Positions 9,548 to 17,555 of a stretch of 64,000 nt of DNA are shown here, piece after piece. Position numbers and translations under genes: made by a program. The stretch lies in NCBI GenBank assembly GCA_934718155.1, contig CAKUZF010000014.1:1-64000 (forward strand), in the 5' to 3' direction. The notes under the pieces are model-generated. The model was not told the origin of the DNA. It did not search any database and saw only the letters and a list, made by a program, of their open reading frames with translations. The stretch is from an uncultured Parabacteroides sp. (GTDB lineage: Bacteria > Bacteroidota > Bacteroidia > Bacteroidales > Tannerellaceae). Numbering within the stretch: position 1 is the stretch's first letter; each line of letters starts with the position of its first letter.

Positions 9548-10474
9548 TTACAGCTTGATGCCGTATTTTTTGATACCTTCGGTCAGCATTCCTTGGGGCA
9601 AGAATGCCTTCAACGTGTTGGTGATGGTGTTGAGCATCTGCTCTCGGATATAGTCATCCTTTATATAGAGCGAGATGCGGCGTTGCGAGAGGTAGTCGCC
9701 CTCAATCTTACGGATATTGGCCTGCTGCTTCTCGCTGAGGAAAGGCAGGTGCATCTCGGGGATAATGGTGTAGCCTCCATTCTCATCGACAATGCGGATC
9801 AGGGTCTCGATGGTTCCGGCCTCATAGATGTGGTGTCCCTTGCTACGGGCCTTGCAGAACGAGAAGGCGCTGTTGCGCAGGCATTGCGCCTCCTTCATGA
9901 TCCACATGTGTTCATGCTCCAAGTTCTCAGGTTTGAACAGGGGGAGCTTTCGCCAACAGTTCTCGGCTAAATAGACGTAGAACCGCTCCGTATAGAGCGG
10001 AATCTCCAGTATTCCTTGGCGTTTGTTCTCAGAGATGGCGATCCCCGCATCGAGTTCGCCCTTCAGAAGCGCATCGAGCATATGGTCGGCTTTCATCTCT
10101 CGGATAGAGAGATCGACCGACGGGTAGGCCTCGTGGTAATGCTTTATGAACTTGGGGAGCAGATAAGGGGCGATGGTGGGGCCTACCGACAAGGCGAATG
10201 AACCACCAATCGTACCCTTGTGCTCGTTTATGATCTCTGTGATGCTATCAATCTCCATCAAAGCCTTCTGTGCCTGCCGGACGACCTTTTCGCCCACCGA
10301 GGTTGGCTGCACAAACTTGTTGCTACGCTCGAAGAGGCGCACATCGAGTTCTTCCTCCAGCTTCACAAGCATGGCGCTTAATGTAGGCTGGGAGATGTGG
10401 CATGCTTCGGCCGCTCGCGCAAAGTTGCGAAAGCGGTCGATAGCGACAATATACCTGATTTGCTGGATGTTCAT
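9548..10474 (-). CDS. oxyR: OxyR-type LysR-family peroxide sensor and regulator
   Basis: 308 residues: an N-terminal winged helix-turn-helix (about 1-60, 'FARAAEACHISQPTLSAMLVKLEEEL') and a LysR substrate-binding fold. The two redox cysteines are present at C198 and C207 with the same nine-residue spacing as C199/C208 of E. coli OxyR, in 'QCLRNSAFSFC', so the peroxide-sensing disulfide can form. This supports a true OxyR rather than a generic LysR protein. It starts 8 bases after the stop of an Fe-S membrane protein gene and so is probably transcribed with the Fe-S genes, an uncommon arrangement for oxyR. Confidence 0.92.
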   Translation of the reverse strand: MNIQQIRYIVAIDRFRNFARAAEACHISQPTLSAMLVKLEEELDVRLFERSNKFVQPTSVGEKVVRQAQKALMEIDSITEIINEHKGTIGGSFALSVGPTIAPYLLPKFIKHYHEAYPSVDLSIREMKADHMLDALLKGELDAGIAISENKRQGILEIPLYTERFYVYLAENCWRKLPLFKPENLEHEHMWIMKEAQCLRNSAFSFCKARSKGHHIYEAGTIETLIRIVDENGGYTIIPEMHLPFLSEKQQANIRKIEGDYLSQRRISLYIKDDYIREQMLNTITNTLKAFLPQGMLTEGIKKYGIKL

Positions 10475-10482
10475 AAACGATT

Positions 10483-11058
10483 TTAGGCTTTAAGTTTGCA
10501 AATCATTTGAGTCATATTGCCCATCGGACAGAAAACGCACCATGTACGAGGGCGATAAACGACGGTCAGGATGACACCCACGATGAGCGATGTCAGCATG
10601 ATGCCATATAGGCCGAAGGCGAACTGCGCCATCCAAGGCTCGATGGCCGAGGGGTAGGCCCAGTGCCAAGGCACATCGAATGTCCAAAGCAGATGGATCG
10701 TTTCGTGAAGCGACTCAATGCCTTTCGCCACCTGTATGGTCAGTAGAATCATTTGGACAAAGAATAACAGGAAGAACAGCAGGAAGCCATTGCGAAACCA
10801 TTTCGAGGAAAGCCATCTTGGGGCAACCTTCTTGCGCGACCATCCGAGCCCGTTCCCCAACTGCAGAAACAGCTGCCCTCGTCCGCAATAGTTGTTGCAG
10901 TAGCCCTTGCCGCCTCCGAAAATGGCCATTAGCAATGGAATCATGAAGCAGATGACACCCAGCCACGCATAGACGATATTAAAGAATCCGAGCGTGAAGT
11001 AGGTCGCGGAGACGAGCCACATATAGTCGCTCCATCTTTTCTTTTTCTGTACAGCCAT
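10483..11058 (-). CDS. 4Fe-4S-type membrane protein (NapH/CcoG-like)
   Basis: 191-residue integral membrane protein with about four helices (roughly 15-48, 88-112, 140-168 and one weaker). Two cysteine clusters stand out: C54-x3-C58 ('CNNYCGRGQLF') at a membrane edge and C174-x2-C177-P ('CVFCPMG') plus C187 at the C-terminus. Similar cysteine pairs occur in polyferredoxin-like electron carriers of the NapH/NosR type, but the full CxxCxxCxxxCP motif is missing, so I call it by similarity only. It is transcribed after a ferredoxin gene (3-base gap) and before oxyR, suggesting electron transfer between membrane and ferredoxin. Confidence 0.7.
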   Translation of the reverse strand: MAVQKKKRWSDYMWLVSATYFTLGFFNIVYAWLGVICFMIPLLMAIFGGGKGYCNNYCGRGQLFLQLGNGLGWSRKKVAPRWLSSKWFRNGFLLFFLLFFVQMILLTIQVAKGIESLHETIHLLWTFDVPWHWAYPSAIEPWMAQFAFGLYGIMLTSLIVGVILTVVYRPRTWCVFCPMGNMTQMICKLKA

Positions 11059-11061
11059 ATC

Positions 11062-11256
11062 TTATCTCAAAACTTTATGTATTACGCCCGCAGGGCAATT
11101 CTTCTCGCAAATACCACAGCCAACACACGCCTCCTCGTCGATCACGGCATAGCATCCTTTATAGATGCTGATAGCCTCCTTAGGGCACACCTTGACGCAT
11201 ACGCCGCAGGCCACGCAACGTGCTTTCTCGTTTTCAGCCTTATACTTCGTTGCCAT
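11062..11256 (-). CDS. 2[4Fe-4S] ferredoxin
   Basis: 64 residues with two complete cluster motifs, C14-x2-C17-x2-C20-x3-C24-P and C44-x2-C47-x2-C50-x3-C54-P, each followed by the usual Pro. This is the bacterial two-cluster ferredoxin fold with nothing else attached. It is sandwiched with 1-base and 3-base gaps between a C_GCAxxG_C_C protein gene and an Fe-S membrane protein gene, so the three products probably pass electrons among themselves. The partner enzyme is not evident. Confidence 0.93.
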   Translation of the reverse strand: MATKYKAENEKARCVACGVCVKVCPKEAISIYKGCYAVIDEEACVGCGICEKNCPAGVIHKVLR

Positions 11257-11257
11257 G

Positions 11258-11653
11258 TCACTTCCCCTCCTTGTCTAACAGCTCCTCAAGAAACTCAGCC
11301 GCATCGGCCACGCATCTGGGGCATTCGCGCAATATCTTGCCTGTCCCCACCCCTTTGAGCAGCTTGCATTGCGTTGCTCCGTTGCGCTGTTGAAACTTAT
11401 CCATGATTTGGCGCATGCCTTTCATCGCCTTAGCCTTGTCTTTGGTGGCAAGTCCGTAAACGATACCTGCGCCAACCAAAGCGCCGCAGGTGCCCTCCAT
11501 ATTGCCCATGCCAACGGCAAAACAGTTGCCCGCCTGCTTGATGGTTTCCTCGTCGAGGCCGGTATAATCGTGATAAGTGCAAAGCACGGCTTGGGTGCAA
11601 TTGTGAGAACCACAGGATTTCTTGCTCGCTGCTATTTCCTTTCTACTTTCCAT
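11258..11653 (-). CDS. C_GCAxxG_C_C family protein
   Basis: 131 residues, eight cysteines (C14, C19, C25, C44, C56, C96, C111, C114). The core matches the C_GCAxxG_C_C family: a 'C...NCTQAV' helix, 'GNCFAVGMGNMEGTCGALVGAG' in place of the GCAxxG signature, and a C-terminal CxxC. Family members are thought to bind a redox cofactor or metal and often lie beside iron-sulfur or flavin redox genes, as here. It is the first gene of the presumed operon with the ferredoxin, Fe-S membrane protein and oxyR. Exact reaction unknown. Confidence 0.85.
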   Translation of the reverse strand: MESRKEIAASKKSCGSHNCTQAVLCTYHDYTGLDEETIKQAGNCFAVGMGNMEGTCGALVGAGIVYGLATKDKAKAMKGMRQIMDKFQQRNGATQCKLLKGVGTGKILRECPRCVADAAEFLEELLDKEGK

Positions 11654-11683
11654 GTCATCTATTGTATTTGTTGTTTACAGCGG

Positions 11684-11691
11684 CAAAGATA
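11684..11691 (-). promoter_or_regulatory. -7 box of the Fe-S/oxyR operon
   Basis: CAAAGATA on the plus strand reads TATCTTTG on the minus strand, the Bacteroidota -7 consensus TAnnTTTG, 31 bases before the start of the C_GCAxxG_C_C gene. No clean TTG sits 19-21 bases upstream; that position is covered by a palindrome. Confidence 0.6.
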
Positions 11692-11699
11692 GGGTTTCA

Positions 11700-11731
11700 T
11701 TCATAGACAGACGACTGTTTCTGTCTATGAA
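11700..11731. promoter_or_regulatory. perfect inverted repeat over the -33 region of the Fe-S/oxyR operon
   Basis: Arms ttcatagacag and ctgtctatgaa (11 bases each, perfect) around a 10-base centre. It lies 8 bases upstream of the -7 box and covers the -33 position, where an operator would act. It is also 39 bases past the stop of the phosphatase gene, so it could be that gene's terminator, but no T tract follows on the minus strand. It does not fit the E. coli OxyR spacing of ATAG/CTAT elements. Confidence 0.5.
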
Positions 11732-11769
11732 TACATAGCCAACGCCTATACAGACGGAGAACCGTCGCG

Positions 11770-12309
11770 CTACGACACGCCTTCGAGCAGCCTGACTTCG
11801 GCGTTCTCCAAAGGGGGCACCTCTTTATAGGAGCACTTCAAATGGGCGGCTATCAGATTGCGGGCAAACAGCCCATGGGTCACCACAACGATCGAATCAT
11901 TGGGATATTCCTCCGCGAGCGCACGCAAGGCCTCCTCCGCACGCCGCCAGATAGCCTCCTCGGTCTCTACGCTTTCATCGGGAAACACCCATTTGCCATC
12001 TACCCGGTATTTATCCGCCGCTTCTGCGATGGAGATGCCAGTAAACACGCCCCAGTCGCACTCGCGAAGCAAAGCGGTCTGTACGATAGGGAGCCGAAGG
12101 CGTTCGGCGATGAGGCCTGCGGAGTCTGTGGCACGCTTCAAGTCGCTCGACACGATACACTTAAACGAGACTCCCAACCGATCCAACTGTTGCGCCGTCA
12201 GCCGCACCTGCTCCTTCCCCTCCTCGGTGAGCGTGCCCGGCAGATGCCCTTGCAAAATCCGCTGCTTGTTCTCTTCGGTCTCTCCGTGTCTGACAATATA
12301 CAGCCTCAT
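11770..12309 (-). CDS. histidine phosphatase superfamily protein (phosphoglycerate mutase-like)
   Basis: 179 residues. The catalytic phosphate-binding motif RHGE is at 7-10 with nucleophile His8, a second arginine lies in 'SSDLKRATDSA' near 58-59, the acid Glu83 is in 'LLRECDWG', and the second catalytic histidine is His145 in 'VVVTHG'. All elements of an active enzyme are present. Members include alpha-ribazole phosphatase (CobC), broad phosphatases and cofactor-dependent mutases; no cobalamin genes are nearby, so the substrate is left open. The start overlaps the stop of the DUF4491 gene by 4 bases (ATGA), implying translational coupling. Confidence 0.88.
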   Translation of the reverse strand: MRLYIVRHGETEENKQRILQGHLPGTLTEEGKEQVRLTAQQLDRLGVSFKCIVSSDLKRATDSAGLIAERLRLPIVQTALLRECDWGVFTGISIAEAADKYRVDGKWVFPDESVETEEAIWRRAEEALRALAEEYPNDSIVVVTHGLFARNLIAAHLKCSYKEVPPLENAEVRLLEGVS

Positions 12310-12623
12310 TTGTCGGTTGTTGATTTCGGTTTATACTCCGCCTTGCGCTTTGGATTCATGGGGAACCAGCCCTTCTCTACCCGTTCCTTCTGCTCAAAGA
12401 TCTCGAGGATACTCCATAGGCAGGAACAGCCCACAACGCCGAGAACCGGACTGACTATGCCATCTTCCACCAAGAGACTGGCTGCGATAAAGGCGATGCC
12501 AGCCAAGGCGAACACCCACCAGCAACGAGTGCCGAAATAGTATTCGCCCTTGATCACGATAGGGTGAAAAAGGCCGATCACCAAGAAGGTGATGACCGCG
12601 ATGATTAATCCGGTGAAATTCAT
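12306..12623 (-). CDS. DUF4491 family small membrane protein
   Basis: 105 residues with three hydrophobic helices (about 4-22, 33-50, 57-75), then a charged cytoplasmic tail ('EIFEQKERVEKGWFPMNPKRKAEY'). The 'GEYYFGTRCWWVFALAG' stretch and the tail resemble the DUF4491 family of Bacteroidota; function unknown. It overlaps by 4 bases both the peroxiredoxin gene upstream and the phosphatase gene downstream, so all three are one transcript. Confidence 0.75.
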   Translation of the reverse strand: MNFTGLIIAVITFLVIGLFHPIVIKGEYYFGTRCWWVFALAGIAFIAASLLVEDGIVSPVLGVVGCSCLWSILEIFEQKERVEKGWFPMNPKRKAEYKPKSTTDK

Positions 12624-13081
12624 GACTTGATGTAGGCTAAGATCTGTTCAGCATGAATCTTGGTCTTGATCTCCTTGGGCGTGAAGATCTTCTCGATGAT
12701 GCCCTCTTCGTTCACCAGATAGGTGGTGCGCAAGATGCCGATGGTCTTACGTCCGCAAGCCACCTTCTCTCCCCAGCAACCCAACTCTTGCAGCAGTGTT
12801 GTCTCGGTATCCGCAATGAGGGGAAACTGCAAGCCTTGCGCATCGGCGAACTTCTTCTGAAGGGCCTGCTTGTCTTTGCTCACGCCGATAATCTCGTAGC
12901 CAGCGGCAGCCAGCTCCTCCTTGTGAGCCTGCAGAGAGCAAGCCTCGGCGGTGCATCCGCTGGTGTTGGCCTTGGGATAGCTGTAAAGCACAATCTTGCG
13001 ACCTCTGTAGTCGCTACTCTTAATCTCACGTCCCTCTTGGTCGATGCCAAGCAGCTCGGGAATCTTGTCTCCAATAGTCAT
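12620..13081 (-). CDS. bcp: Bcp-type thioredoxin-dependent peroxiredoxin
   Basis: 153 residues of the AhpC/TSA fold. The peroxidatic cysteine is C43 and the resolving cysteine C48, in 'SGCTAEACSL', the five-residue spacing of atypical 2-Cys Bcp enzymes. It reduces hydroperoxides with thioredoxin. The motif before C43 reads 'YPKANTSGCT' where most Bcp proteins have 'YPKDNTPGCT'; the Pro-to-Ser change is tolerated in relatives but Asp-to-Ala is less usual. First gene of the bcp-DUF4491-phosphatase transcript and near the OxyR operon, consistent with a peroxide-defence neighbourhood. Confidence 0.93.
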   Translation of the reverse strand: MTIGDKIPELLGIDQEGREIKSSDYRGRKIVLYSYPKANTSGCTAEACSLQAHKEELAAAGYEIIGVSKDKQALQKKFADAQGLQFPLIADTETTLLQELGCWGEKVACGRKTIGILRTTYLVNEEGIIEKIFTPKEIKTKIHAEQILAYIKS

Positions 13082-13204
13082 AATCGTGTTGTCTATTTAC
13101 CTGTTTTGCCGACAAAGGTGCGAATTATAAACAGATTTATAAGCATCCAAGGCCGATTATTTCGCCGAAGAGAAGGCTTTACCCTGTTTGGAGGGCCATT
13201 CTTG

Positions 13205-13954
13205 CTAAGGCCACTCAAAATGTTGGTAGTCTTTGCAGGAGCGCCAAGAGCCACCCCACACAAAGCCATGAGCGATGAATAGCCGATGACATACGTCTCC
13301 CCTCACAATCTTATAGGGGAAAGAGGCGGTGCGATCGATGTAGTGCGTGGCTGTAGCCGGGCGCACCGTCTCAGGCCGAACGGCTCTGCGATCGGGCGTG
13401 TAACGGAAATAGGGGTTATACAGCGGATTGATGTCGATGGCCAGTCCACGCCCATGCTTCGAAGGCTTCTTGCTGCCGGCCACGGAGCGGAAATTAAAGC
13501 CGCTTGAGTTGTTGTCGCGCATGGAAGCCTCATCCGAGGCGTCGTAATGGTCGATAAGCCGCATCTTCTCAATGGGATAGTCCTTGTCGTAGAGCTGCCT
13601 GAAGATGCGTAGCACGCACTCCGCAATGCGCGCATTGACCACCATCTCGCCCACTATGGAGCGTCCATCAAGGTCTTTATGGAGGCAGCGGATGTAGCGC
13701 AAGGAGTCGCGAGGGATGGGGCAGTTCGCCTTATAAGACCTCCCCTGCATGAGCGTGAAGACACTGTCGGGCAGCGGCTCCTGACTGAAGAAGGCAGCCA
13801 CGCCATAGGCGTGCAATGGCCCCTCGCCCACCTCCTCGCCCGGACGAAACCGCCACGCTTGCGCCTGGGCGATCTCGCCGCCGCCCACCAACGCCACGAG
13901 GAGGAGAAGGAGCAAAGCCCTTAAGGGGAAATCGTTCTTGTGTGAATGCGCCAT
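13205..13954 (-). CDS. secreted M15-family (VanY/extensin-like) peptidase
   Basis: 249 residues: a signal peptide (hydrophobic 11-25, cleavage near 'AQA' 31-33), then an M15-type metallopeptidase domain. Zinc ligands fit H167-x6-D174 in 'KHGRGLAIDI' and H245 in 'DYQHFEWP' at the extreme C-terminus; 'GFNFR' supports the fold. Such enzymes cut D-Ala- or Ala-Glu-containing peptidoglycan cross-links in the periplasm. Cys78, Cys90 and Cys113 could form a disulfide. The gene ends 123 bases before bcp and starts 23 bases after the Sel1 gene. Confidence 0.85.
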   Translation of the reverse strand: MAHSHKNDFPLRALLLLLLVALVGGGEIAQAQAWRFRPGEEVGEGPLHAYGVAAFFSQEPLPDSVFTLMQGRSYKANCPIPRDSLRYIRCLHKDLDGRSIVGEMVVNARIAECVLRIFRQLYDKDYPIEKMRLIDHYDASDEASMRDNNSSGFNFRSVAGSKKPSKHGRGLAIDINPLYNPYFRYTPDRRAVRPETVRPATATHYIDRTASFPYKIVRGDVCHRLFIAHGFVWGGSWRSCKDYQHFEWP

Positions 13955-13977
13955 CGTCTTAAACGGTTTTAAAGAGT

Positions 13978-15060
13978 CTACGAGGCGGAATCGCCCCTAC
14001 TCAGTCGCTTCAGGGCAAGATGATGGCCCACAGCCGCCGCTTTCTGATAGTATTCCATTGCCTTGCGCAGGTCGGGCTCGTCGGTCCAGCCCTCTTCGTA
14101 GCTCTGCCCTATGCGATACCATGCGTAAGGGTCGACAGATTGCCTATAAGCGGCGATAGCCTGCCGCAGGTCGGGAGCCACCGAGCCAAGCCCCCGTCGA
14201 TAGATGTCGCCCAGGCTGGTTGGCGCATAGAGTAAATCGCCGTTGCGGATCGCCTCGTTATACCAGTAGACAGCCCTCTCTGCATCTTGCTCAACCCCTA
14301 TGCCCCGCTCATAGATCGTCGCGATATCATTAAGCACAACCCCCTCATAGCGCTTGTCTCGCGCATAGCCCTGTGCGATTCGCAGCAGCAGATCCACATC
14401 CTCTTGGGCGTAGCTCTCCGTCGTCTCCGAGCCGTCGGTTTGCCAAGAAAGCACCGTGCCGATCGACCGATGCTGAGGCACATCCACCATGATCTCCTTA
14501 TCCGCCTCAACCGGATCGACCACCTCGTCGGTCGGCAGCAGGTCGTGGCGAAGCATATAGGTGATGTAGCCAAACAGGCGCGGGGTAGACGAATAGATGC
14601 AGACTCCCATGCTGTTCAACGCCTCGTTGTCGACATAGACGTTGGTCTCGCGAATAGGCAACGAGATGTAGTATTTCAGGCCCATCGAGAGGAAGCACTT
14701 CACGTAGGCAATCTCCTCGCCCATCGTGTCGGCCACCCACTCCTCGTCGAGCAGCAGATAAGCGCTCTTCCCCTCCGCACGAAACGGCTCGTCGGTCAGG
14801 TGGATGCTCAGCGTGTCGAGCAGGTAAGGCAAGAAGCGATAATCCTCATAGGAGGCCAACCGGTCCATCGAGAGCGTATAAGCCCCTTCGGTCTGTTCGA
14901 GCATAAACAGGGTGACACTCTGCTTCTCGCGGTAGAAAGCCCAGACGTTAGGCACCTCATCGGGCGTGATGGCCAAGCGCATATCGGCCGTACCGAGCGA
15001 CTCCAAGAGCCTCTCGAAGGCCAACCCGCGGCTCGACATTATCGTGAATTGTATCAGCAT
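13978..15060 (-). CDS. Sel1-like repeat protein with an unknown N-terminal domain
   Basis: 360 residues. The C-terminal third (about 245-350) holds three to four Sel1-type helical repeats, for example 'AVYWYNEAIRNGDLLYAPTSLGDIYRRG' and 'AMEYYQKAAAVGHHLALKRL'. The N-terminal 230 residues match nothing I recognise; they lack a signal peptide, so the protein is probably cytoplasmic. Sel1 repeats scaffold protein interactions. It lies between the peptidase and glutaminase genes on the same strand with short gaps (23 and 39 bases). Confidence 0.75.
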   Translation of the reverse strand: MLIQFTIMSSRGLAFERLLESLGTADMRLAITPDEVPNVWAFYREKQSVTLFMLEQTEGAYTLSMDRLASYEDYRFLPYLLDTLSIHLTDEPFRAEGKSAYLLLDEEWVADTMGEEIAYVKCFLSMGLKYYISLPIRETNVYVDNEALNSMGVCIYSSTPRLFGYITYMLRHDLLPTDEVVDPVEADKEIMVDVPQHRSIGTVLSWQTDGSETTESYAQEDVDLLLRIAQGYARDKRYEGVVLNDIATIYERGIGVEQDAERAVYWYNEAIRNGDLLYAPTSLGDIYRRGLGSVAPDLRQAIAAYRQSVDPYAWYRIGQSYEEGWTDEPDLRKAMEYYQKAAAVGHHLALKRLSRGDSAS

Positions 15061-15099
15061 CTATCTTATCCCTCGTTCGTGATACAGCGGCCAAACTTT

Positions 15100-16014
15100 T
15101 CAGAAGATCGACTCGCTGGTTATCGTGGTGAAAAATTCGAGCGCTTTCATGCCCATGATGGAATTGCCATGCTTGTTCAGGCGCGGACACCACACGGCGA
15201 TGGCGTATTTAGAGGGATAGATAGCCACGATGCCACCACCCACGCCGCTCTTGCCGGGCAGTCCTACGAGGAAGGAGAACTCGCCCGCCTCGTCGTAGAA
15301 CCCACAGGTCTGCATGATCGCGTTGATACGCTTCACCTGCGAAGTGGTCAGCCGCACGCCTCCATAAAAGAAAGGCTCGCTACTTCGGGCAAAAGCCGAG
15401 AAGGCCACGGCCAGATCCTTGCAGCTCATCTCGACCGAGCACATCATGCAGTAGAAGTGCAACACATCCTCCACCCGATTCTGAAGGTTGCCGTGGTGCT
15501 TCAGCAGGTAGGCGATGGAGGCGTTCAGGTAGCTGCAGCTCTGCTCAGAGGCAGCCACCTCCGAGGAGTAGTCGATGAGCGGGTTGCCCGCCAGCTCACG
15601 CACGAAATGAATGAAGAACTCCTCCGGATTCTTCAGCTTCGACAGCAACACGTCGGCCACGACGATGGCTCCGGCGTTGATGAAAGGATTGCGCGGCTTC
15701 CCCTGCTCATACTCCAATTGCACGAGCGAGTTGAACGCCGACCCCGAAGGCTCCTTCCCGATGCGGCTCCATAGCTCCTTGCCCAAAAAGCTCAGCGCGA
15801 TGGCCAGCGAGAACACCTTCGAGATGCTCTGGATCGAGAATTTCACGTCATACGCCCCCAAGCGATAGGTGTCACCATTGAGCAGATGCAGATAGATGCC
15901 AAACTGGTCGGGGTTCACCCGAGCCAGCGCTGGGATGTAGTCGGCCTGTTTGCCCTCATTTTCAAACGGCTTAATCTCTTCATAGATATTCTCTAAGATC
16001 AATTGATAGTCCAT
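15100..16014 (-). CDS. glsA: glutaminase A
   Basis: 304 residues, the usual length of bacterial glutaminase, a serine-dependent enzyme of beta-lactamase-like fold that turns L-glutamine into glutamate and ammonia. The catalytic S63-x-x-K66 is seen in 'SIQSISKVF', and 'NPFINAGAIV' and 'GLPGKSGVGGGI' are family signatures for substrate binding. Cytoplasmic. Ammonia release here supports acid tolerance or nitrogen balance. It starts 15 bases after the alcohol dehydrogenase stop, so the two are probably cotranscribed. Confidence 0.95.
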   Translation of the reverse strand: MDYQLILENIYEEIKPFENEGKQADYIPALARVNPDQFGIYLHLLNGDTYRLGAYDVKFSIQSISKVFSLAIALSFLGKELWSRIGKEPSGSAFNSLVQLEYEQGKPRNPFINAGAIVVADVLLSKLKNPEEFFIHFVRELAGNPLIDYSSEVAASEQSCSYLNASIAYLLKHHGNLQNRVEDVLHFYCMMCSVEMSCKDLAVAFSAFARSSEPFFYGGVRLTTSQVKRINAIMQTCGFYDEAGEFSFLVGLPGKSGVGGGIVAIYPSKYAIAVWCPRLNKHGNSIMGMKALEFFTTITSESIF

Positions 16015-16029
16015 AGCCTTGTTTGGTCG

Positions 16030-17067
16030 TTAATCGTTGTAAATGGCGATCTTAATCACGCCCTCTTCCTTGTTCTCGAAAATGCGGTAGGCCTCCTCGA
16101 TCCGGCTGAGCGGGAAGCGATGGGTGATCAGCGGAGTGGTATCAATCCTTCCCTGCTCAATGAGGCGCAACACCTCCTCGCAGTCGCATCCATCCACACC
16201 GCCCGTCTTAAACGTCAGGTTCTTACCATACATGTCGGGCAAGGGAAGCTGCTGCGGCTCGTCGTAGAGGGCCACGACCGCCACGATGGCGTTCGGCCTT
16301 GCGCATTGCCAAGCCAACTGGAAGGTCGTTTTGCCTCCAGCCACCTCCACCACCCTGTCGGCGCCTCCGTGATCGCTGTGCGCCTTGACAAACTCCTCAC
16401 ACTCCTCGGGAGTCGTGAGCAGCACCTCGGGATAATGCCTCTTGATGAAAGTCCGGCGCTCCTCCGACCTCTCACACACGATGATGCGCTTCGGCTGCTT
16501 CAGCATCACGCAAAGCAGTGTGCAGATACCCGTCGGGCCCGCCCCGATGATCAGCACCGTATCTTCACTCGTGATCTCGCTGATGTGTGCCGCCCAGAAG
16601 CCCGTAGCCAACACATCGCCCACAAACAGGGCCTGCTCGTCGGTCACGCTGTCGGGGATGCGATTCAGGCCCTGCGTAGCCAAGGGCACACGCACATACT
16701 CCGTCTGGCCGCCGTCGATCCGGCAGCCCAAGGCCCATCCGCCATGGGGCGAGACGCAGTTGTTCACGTAGCCATGCTGGCAATAGAAGCACTCGCCGCA
16801 GAAGGTCTCCACGTTCACGGTCACACGGTCGCCCACCGCTACGCCTTTCACCTCGGCGCCAATCTCCTCCACGACACCCACCATCTCGTGTCCCACGGTA
16901 ATGCCCTCAACCGCCCTTGGCACACTACCATGCTTGATGTGAAGGTCGCTCGAACAGATGCTGCCCAAAGTCACTCTAACAAGGGCATCAGTCGGCTCCA
17001 CGATCGTGGGCTTCGGCTTGTCGATCAAGGCAAACCGCCCTCTCTCCATATAGGTATAAGCTTTCAT
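16030..17067 (-). CDS. zinc-dependent alcohol dehydrogenase (Thermoanaerobacter ADH-like)
   Basis: 345-residue medium-chain dehydrogenase. Catalytic zinc ligands match Thermoanaerobacter secondary ADH: Cys38, His60 (with Glu61) and Asp151. Unlike that enzyme it keeps a structural zinc lobe with C90, C93, C96 and C104. The dinucleotide fold has GAGPTG at 175-180, followed by 'CERSEER' at the ribose-binding position. It oxidises primary or secondary alcohols, or reduces carbonyls, with NAD(P). A -7 promoter box lies 38 bases upstream. The actual substrate cannot be fixed from sequence. Confidence 0.9.
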   Translation of the reverse strand: MKAYTYMERGRFALIDKPKPTIVEPTDALVRVTLGSICSSDLHIKHGSVPRAVEGITVGHEMVGVVEEIGAEVKGVAVGDRVTVNVETFCGECFYCQHGYVNNCVSPHGGWALGCRIDGGQTEYVRVPLATQGLNRIPDSVTDEQALFVGDVLATGFWAAHISEITSEDTVLIIGAGPTGICTLLCVMLKQPKRIIVCERSEERRTFIKRHYPEVLLTTPEECEEFVKAHSDHGGADRVVEVAGGKTTFQLAWQCARPNAIVAVVALYDEPQQLPLPDMYGKNLTFKTGGVDGCDCEEVLRLIEQGRIDTTPLITHRFPLSRIEEAYRIFENKEEGVIKIAIYND

Positions 17068-17104
17068 CGATTATCTTTCAGTTTTTGAATAGTTCTTGAA
17101 CGGA

Positions 17105-17112
17105 CAAAGGTA
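17105..17112 (-). promoter_or_regulatory. -7 box for the alcohol dehydrogenase/glsA transcript
   Basis: CAAAGGTA on the plus strand is TACCTTTG on the minus strand, a perfect TAnnTTTG. It lies 38 bases before the dehydrogenase start. A -33 TTG at the right distance is not clear. Confidence 0.55.
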
Positions 17113-17168
17113 AACATAAAAACAAAGAGACTCTCTTCTTTCATCGGTTTTTCACCATTTCCCTCCGC

Positions 17169-17549
17169 GGCACAATTGCATAAATCCGTGGCTTAAATTT
17201 GTAGTATAGGCCTATATTTTCTTGTTTAATGCTTAATTGTTTATGATAAGCATTACCATTGCACCCATGAGTAAACAATCGGCATTTGACTATAAGATTC
17301 TAGCAAGTTACCTTCTTCCCAAAGGCATACTTGAGTTCTTCGACGTTACAGCCGTTAACGAAGATCACACTGGCATTATTGAAGAGACAGGTAATGAGCG
17401 TGTCCTTCTTCACATCTATCTTGACGAAAAAGTTGAAAGGCTTTAGAGCACAACTACGCGGTGTGCAGGATTTACCTTTCTTTATGTTCAGAGCATCTAT
17501 GATCTTTGGATAACATGATTATATTGCCACGGATATTTGCAACTGTGCC
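17169..17549 (+). mobile_element. internally deleted ISAon1-like insertion sequence (copy 1, 381 bp)
   Basis: Bounded by 24-base terminal inverted repeats at 17169-17192 and 17526-17549 (ggcacaattgcataaatc... and its near complement). The left part carries the start of a transposase-associated ORF from about 17267 whose product reads '...LLPKGILEFFDVTAVNEDHTG', like the N-terminal region protein of ISAon1-family elements, and ends early at 17446. The catalytic transposase ORF is missing, so the copy could move only with help in trans. No target-site duplication is visible. About 160 bases at its left end are nearly identical to copy 2 at 19868. It fills the gap between the dehydrogenase and the Zn-ribbon gene. 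Confidence 0.75.
17267..17446 (+). pseudogene. fragment of ISAon1-type transposase N-terminal protein
   Basis: Short ORF inside deleted IS copy 1. From the in-frame ATG at 17267 (an upstream ATG at 17237 is also in frame) it encodes 'MSKQSAFDYKILASYLLPKG' and on to '...YLDEKVERL', resembling the helix-turn-helix-like first ORF of ISAon1-family elements. The usual second ORF (DDE transposase) does not follow. Not expected to be functional. Confidence 0.6.
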
Positions 17550-17555
17550 CAAAAA

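Noticed and set aside
11700..11731. Canonical OxyR binding site
   Set aside because: The ATAG and CTAT elements are present but do not have the N7 spacing of the E. coli consensus.
14287..15774. 495-residue plus-strand frame
   Set aside because: Opposite the Sel1 and glutaminase genes, which have recognisable domains; no start context or motif.
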